Shown here: positions 59,101 through 64,000 of the stretch, piece after piece | Numbering within the stretch: position 1 is the stretch's first letter | How the letters are laid out: each line of letters begins with the position of its first letter | From: Amblyomma americanum | Lineage: Eukaryota; Arthropoda; Arachnida; Ixodida; Ixodidae | Assembly: GCF_052857255.1 (NCBI RefSeq) | Contig: NC_135500.1 | Coordinates: 51,176,272-51,240,271 of the forward strand | Length of the DNA stretch: 64,000 nt | Direction of reading: 5' to 3' | Translations under genes and position numbers: made by a program | The notes under the pieces: model-generated | Told to the model about the DNA's origin: nothing | The model's database searches: none | What the model saw: only the letters and a program-made list of their open reading frames with translations

Positions 59101-59984
59101 AGTGTCATACGCGCGTTTGTGTGTGCGGGTGGTTGTCGACGCACTCAGGGACAGTAATGCCTTGGCATGCCTAAAGGTAAGAAGCCTGGAGTGCCTCTGC
59201 CGAATTTTTTCTTTCTCAATGCACTTCTACGCGAATTGCAGTGCGCGCTGATGATTTAGACAGCACTAGACAATAGTACTCTCTCAAAAGTGCGTCTTTT
59301 CTTTTGTAGCTGCACAAGCTTAGGAATTCACATTCAGGCGATTTCTTAAAGAAAAAATTACCATTCTCATTGTTACAACATAAAGTATCCGCAAAACCAT
59401 CCGATATTATGTGGCATGCATCCGTCACTCTAGGGAAAAAATTCAAATGTCCCGCTAGCTTTGCTTCCTGTGCTTGAATTTTATGTTCAGTAGCGCAAAG
59501 TAAGGTTCATAAATTATCTGGAGCTCAATTGTATTAGGAATTATCTGTACATGCAGGCAGGAATACACAAAGTTCGTGTTAAAAATGTGCATATGTCATG
59601 CTCCCCAACTTCATTCTATCCTTTATTACTCTTCCAGCAGTGTCAGATGTGCATGTAAATCTCTGTCAAGAAGCCCAGCGGTACATTAATAAAATCAATT
59701 CCACAAATGGCAGCCCCATAAGAAGTTGGAGTCTCGATAGAGACTACGACTATTGGACCAAAGGTTTCAGTCGGAGGGGAGAGTAAGTGCATATTTGTAT
59801 CTAATGGCCTAAAACTACCTATATTGGGCTCTTTCGTGCTCTGAGAAATTATTGAAGGGTATCCCTTAAAGAACAAGATTACGTTTTTTATAATTCCAAC
59901 ATACAGAACGCTGTTGTTCTTGATAATCCGTTACAAAAGAAAATGTTAACACCACATCACGTGGCGCACCTCATAACGCGACGG
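56159..59984. other. No recognisable feature
   Basis: About 3.8 kb without a domain, repeat end or RNA gene that I can name. The 57300-57680 part has slightly longer frames on both strands, but none shows a motif. Confidence 0.4.
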
Positions 59985-60120
59985 TGAGCATCATGGAGCT
60001 GACTACGTCCACTGCAGCACAAAGGCTTCTTCCATCTCTCTCCCATTAATAACCCTAACCTGTGCCAGCCGTGGCCGCCTTCATCACCGAACTGAAATTT
60101 TGCAGCAAGAGTAGTGTGGT
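59985..60120. mobile_element. Possible LINE-derived (RTE-like) remnant
   Basis: The string GTCCACTGCAGCACAAAGGC followed by CCATCTCTCTCCCATTAA and TGTGCCAGCCGTGGCCGCC resembles a conserved untranslated block I associate with arthropod RTE-type LINEs. This is recall of a pattern, not an alignment. No coding part is present. Confidence 0.3.
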
Positions 60121-60249
60121 ACCGGCATTGACGACGACGTTCAAAGGGGATCTGATAGCCCGAATGAAAGATGATACGTGAAAAGGCAACAGGAAGCTCA
60201 AAAGTGGTCCTGTTTGAACAGAGCATGTACACTGTTCTGGCTCCCTTCA

Positions 60250-61429
60250 TGTCATGTCTTTCTCTGTTGCATTCCTGTTAATTTTTCAAATAGTGTAAAA
60301 TAATTCGGTGTAATTTTTGACAGAGATATGTCTAGGAACAGTCATATTACCTCAGTATGTAGCAAGCTTCATGGTTTATCGCGTGTGCTATACAGTGTTC
60401 GATATTCGTTTCCTTTCCAGACTAGCAAGCTTATTGCACAGTCCCTTATTTGAAATCACGCCTTTGTCATGCCTGTTTTGCAATATAATCGTCGTTAACC
60501 GACTGCCGTATACTGCCCTCCAAGGCTTTATCGCTAGAGCAGACCTGTCTTAAAATTGTAAACATGTTTTTTTTGTGAAATAAAGGCGTTAATTAAATAA
60601 TTATTATTTATTATTATTGCGTTAGGTCACCTTGGAATCATAAGAATCAACCAGACAAGCGACTTGTTTTATTCATGGAGCCGCTGTTGAAGGCACACTG
60701 ACCGGAATGAAAACTAGGAATCGGGTTCGTTACCTCTCAGGAGACAGCTTCATCCTTACGTTTTATTACCTAAGTTAAATAATTCGAAAACATGTGGGAA
60801 AGCCCATGAAATCATGCACTTATTACCTTTGTTGTATGTGTATATTAAGATAGATTAGGTTGTGTGTAAAAACATCTGCAGAACGGAGGCAATATATGCA
60901 AAGATAGCATGGCTATGGTCTTGTTAACAGTACGGATTTGCCAAGATAATACGAGACCCAGGCATCCCAAACAAACTGACCGAACTTAGTTCACTTGCTT
61001 CTAGAAATATATATTAATGAAAATCACCGCGCATATTTCCCATCTGAACCATGCAGACATGCAAACAGCACCGCCTTAGAATTACGGGAAAATTTAAAGA
61101 ATAAACATTTTATTCCAAACTATAAGTACCCTGATGAAACTCAACTTTTCAGATTTTTATGAAATAAGCCACACGAACGTTCCAAACATAACACTGCTTC
61201 TACGTAGCGCCCACTATAGTGACTCGCCCCTAAAATTGTGGCTTGGGCCTAAAAAAAGTTAAAAACAAAGTGGGAACAGCAAAAGCCTGCATCTGCTAGG
61301 CATTTACAGGCTCAAACGAAGTGAAAAAAAAATGAATATGGCCAAAAGAATGCGAAGAGTGCTATTTCATGAAGAAAAGCCAATTGGAAGAATAAAATTG
61401 GGCCCTGTAACGCCGGCAATAAGCGCTAA
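60250..61429. other. AT-rich, no recognisable feature
   Basis: A T run followed by GTGAAATAAAGGCG near 60567-60590 and an ATT-rich stretch at 60598-60620 could mark an old element end. Nothing else seen. Confidence 0.4.
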
Positions 61430-62410
61430 GGCGGCTCAACGAGCACAGATGGATGAAAAGATCCCCGACCGAGCTGGTTTATGGATGGACGGAAAATATC
61501 CTTAATAATAGGTGAGGGTACCCCCAAAAAAGCGAAAAAAGAAGAAAAGGTGAAACGCAATAAAGAAGTGAAACAATGGTAGTGAAAGGATGAATGCAGT
61601 AAGAGAGTGCGATGAAAAGGCAGGGGGTGGCCTTCACAAAGAACTGAAATAGAAGGTGAAGAAGCGGCGAGACAGAAAACAGGGTAGAAAGAACACAGAA
61701 GGATATTGCACACAATGGAAGGTCCCCCTGCCATTTTTTGAGCAAAAGAAACAAAAATATTAACACCGCCAGGCAAACGCGCGCGCGCACACACACTCAC
61801 ACACACACACGCGCACACGCAAACATGCACACACGCGCACACACACATATACACACAGGCACGCGCGCACACACCGCGAGGCAGCGGCATGTGGTCCCCA
61901 GAGGGGCGGACACCGAAGCATCCACCTCGTGAGGTCTGAGTGCACCCCAGCGAGCGACGCCACGAGGCCGGCGGATCGTCGTCATCGCCTCCAAACGCGG
62001 CAAACGCACTGCACCATCTCGCGTCAGAGCACACGTTGTAAGGTAATGCGTGACGGCGTCGGGAGGGTCCCCGCACGGGCACTCCGCCGACGACGCCAAA
62101 CCAAACCGGTGAATGTACGCTGGGAATCTGCCGTGGCCGGAGAGAAACGCGAATAGCGGCTGTGGCGGAAGAAATGTGCCAGGCAGGGACAGCACGCCGC
62201 CCACCAAGAAAAAAAACAAACCCGGTGCCCGCGTGATTGACCCGCCACCAAGTGGTCCGCCGGGCGCGAACGACAGCACGAAAAGCGGCACGAACCGCTG
62301 CCATCGAGCGCGCTGCGGCTCTTGAGTCGCAGCTGGCGCGGGAAGCGACCACGTCTGCGAGTTCGTTACCGAGCACCCCGGCATGGCCGGGTACGTGATA
62401 AAGGTGATGG
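61430..62410 (-). mobile_element. I-group LINE, RNase H end and 3' part
   Basis: Minus strand. Starts at the last RNase H block (VPGHAGVLGNELADVVASRA), continues with RAARSMAAVRAAFRAVVRAR, then the Cys/His knuckle (SAECPCGDPPDAVTHYLTTC) in another frame. After a CA-rich microsatellite the 3' end shows CCATCCATAAACC (plus-strand 61480-61495), like the tail at 17507. Strongly 5'-truncated and frameshifted. Confidence 0.68.
61778..61875. repeat. CA/CG-rich microsatellite
   Basis: ACACAC and GCGCGC tracts with interruptions, inside the LINE end. Confidence 0.9.
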
Positions 62411-62760
62411 GGCCGTTGCGATTTTACACTGCGAAACCATTACATATGTTTGCATGCAAAGAGCGCTCACATGGTATGACAGGGAATACTGACATGCGGC
62501 GAAAAGAGGCGACAAGGAGAAAATAAACGCTCTCTTTACTCCATGCCACAAGTCCCGAAACAGAGAAGGCAGGCATTTTTGTATAAATTTTTAATGAAGA
62601 CGCTCCAATAGTAAAATGCTGACGATAATGGTAGCAGAAGGGGTATGCAAAAAAACCCAACCGGCAACTAGTCAAAAAGAAAAAAAATTAACAAAAAAGA
62701 AGAGTAAACCGGAATAAGAATAAAAATGGATACTGACACGGCTAGACGTTAAGACATATA

Positions 62761-63484
62761 CCAGGTGTCCCAGCTAAATGTAATCAACATTTTAAAAAGG
62801 ACGAAGTGTTCTAGTCCCGTGAAGCCAACCGAGGGTTGTAGAGACTAGCGTGGCTTAGTCTGCAGTATTTTTTAGTTTTTCAAAGTTAATCAGCTGATTA
62901 AGCACAATTGGCTAATGTTTTATTTATTGACTTGGACAAAGTGCCAATCGGAAAGTTGTAGATTGCCTCGAAAAACCGCTAGCAGCGCTGTTTCTGTTCA
63001 AGGTACGATTTAAGTAGCATTATTTATTGGACTTAAAAGAAAGCTATCCCGTGACCAGCTGCTGGCTCGCATCTCTGCCCGGATGTGCACACAAAGGCTC
63101 ATCGGTGAGAGCGCTTCAGAAAAACCGAATTTTGTTCCCTAAGACGCATCTTGGGACGTTGAAGTGGCAGCTTTGTTACGTGGAATCTGCTTTTTATAGT
63201 GCGAGTTATGGTACAAGGACGGTAAAGAAAGTATTTTACGTAACCGGCACCTTAGTGCAAACGTTTCAGTCAGATGGTTTTGAAAGCGAACTGCTGCTTT
63301 TCCTTTGACACTCTCTTCCTCAACTGAATAATTAAAAAAGCTAGGTAATTATTCTTAACTATTTAACTTTAAAGAACGAAAAAATACTGGACAGTAGGTC
63401 ACGCGATTTAAAACAACCCTCAGTCGGTTGCGCACGGCAGTCATATTGCGTGTTTTTTTAAAAGCTTGGGTACGGGACCCCTGG
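62761..63484. mobile_element. TA-flanked non-autonomous DNA transposon, 724 bp
   Basis: Left end CCAGGTGTCCC and right end GGGACCCCTGG are inverted copies (one mismatch), each flanked by TA (62759-62760, 63485-63486). There is no transposase. The plus-strand frame at 63027-63308 (93 codons) has no motif. The structure fits Tc1/mariner, but the inverted repeat is short. Confidence 0.55.
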
Positions 63485-63486
63485 TA

Positions 63487-64000
63487 TTATTTATTTATTT
63501 ATTTGGAATACTGCCTGTCTCTGGCTCCTTGGGCATTACAAGTATTATAAAAAAGGGTAACGTTTCTAAAAGCGGCTGTGCAAAAGACAACTATAATCAA
63601 GAAAATTCATAGCACAGAAAAACTGGAAGGAAGGTGACAGATTCCACAAGCAACTTGAAGAAAAAACATGCGAGTTCAGAAACATAAACATAAACATGGG
63701 CACAACACATCGTTTACTCCTTGAAATAGACAAAAATGAAGAAAAAGCTTTCTAACCACAACTACAGTCTTAAAACGCAGCTTCTGTTTTGGAGCAAAAA
63801 TTTGAAAATAAATCATTGTTAGTTACGTGTGCGTCTAGACGGTTCCATTCTCTTGTTACTATAGTGGGAAAAAAGAATGTTTGATAGTGTCACTGAGGAA
63901 AGGATATTTGGTTAGTGTATACGCGTGCTGGTTTCTTAATGCGCGTTTTTGTGACCGAGAAATGTACTTTGATCCACCGATCTTAAAATTGTCATGAAGA
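63487..64000 (-). mobile_element. CR1/L2-type LINE, 3' end, runs off the window
   Basis: Minus strand. The tail of ATTT units on the plus strand (63489-63505) is AAATAAAT on the coding strand. The ORF2 C-terminus (from 64000) reads RNQHAYTLTKYPFLSDTIKH, then a frame change in a T6 run (about 63869), then TIVTREWNRLDAHV. Same design as 2155-2800 but a different copy. Confidence 0.62.

Overview
This window looks like repeat-dense nuclear DNA of a hard (ixodid) tick. I found no host protein-coding gene, rRNA or functional tRNA. The strongest clue is about ten copies or fragments of one tRNA-headed SINE. It has a GGTTCGAACCC B box, a conserved body and an ATT-repeat tail, and I recognise it as the Ruka-type SINE of ixodid ticks. 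RNase H-bearing LINEs, CR1-like LINEs with AATAAATAAATAAA ends and Ty3/Gypsy elements fit the same picture. The genus is not determined.

Layout, left to right. 1-9.2 kb: a CR1-type LINE tail, a decayed I-group LINE (minus), a hairpin retroposon, and an old Gypsy integrase split by a rearranged 1.36-kb LTR element flanked by ATAT. 9.4-17.2 kb: a TA-flanked MITE, two kinds of tRNA-SINE, a decayed CR1-like LINE, and a SINE-in-SINE insertion. 17.5-22.05 kb: a fairly complete I-group LINE (minus) with zinc-knuckle ORF1, endonuclease, RT and RNase H. 22-27 kb: mostly unrecognised AT-rich DNA with one near-perfect hairpin element. 27.4-33.1 kb: a Gypsy element (minus) with its 5' LTR, gag and pol but no 3' LTR, carrying a SINE. 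34.6-36.4 kb: a SINE and two LINE 3' parts. 39.4-47.4 kb: a DDE transposase gene (minus) whose predicted intron holds a 6.0-kb LTR retrotransposon with a 4-bp target duplication. 47.7-52.1 kb: the best-preserved element, a CR1-like LINE with a 2A-like motif at the start of ORF1p and a nearly open ORF2. 52.1-56.2 kb: tandem promoter-like modules, SINEs, a head-to-head SINE pair, a hairpin retroposon with a MITE inside one arm, and a fold-back unit. 56.2-64 kb: largely unrecognised, then a LINE RNase H tail, a TA-flanked MITE and a CR1-type LINE tail.

The elements work as layers of insertions. Direct repeats let several events be ordered: LTR element into old integrase, SINE into SINE, LTR retrotransposon into a transposase intron, LINE fragment into LINE ORF2, MITE into hairpin element, and hairpin element into an older repeat. 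The most notable points are the SINE-like hairpin family (three copies, two with target duplications), the 2A motif in a tick LINE, and a recent LTR element that keeps integrase and RNase H, in that order, but has no reverse transcriptase.
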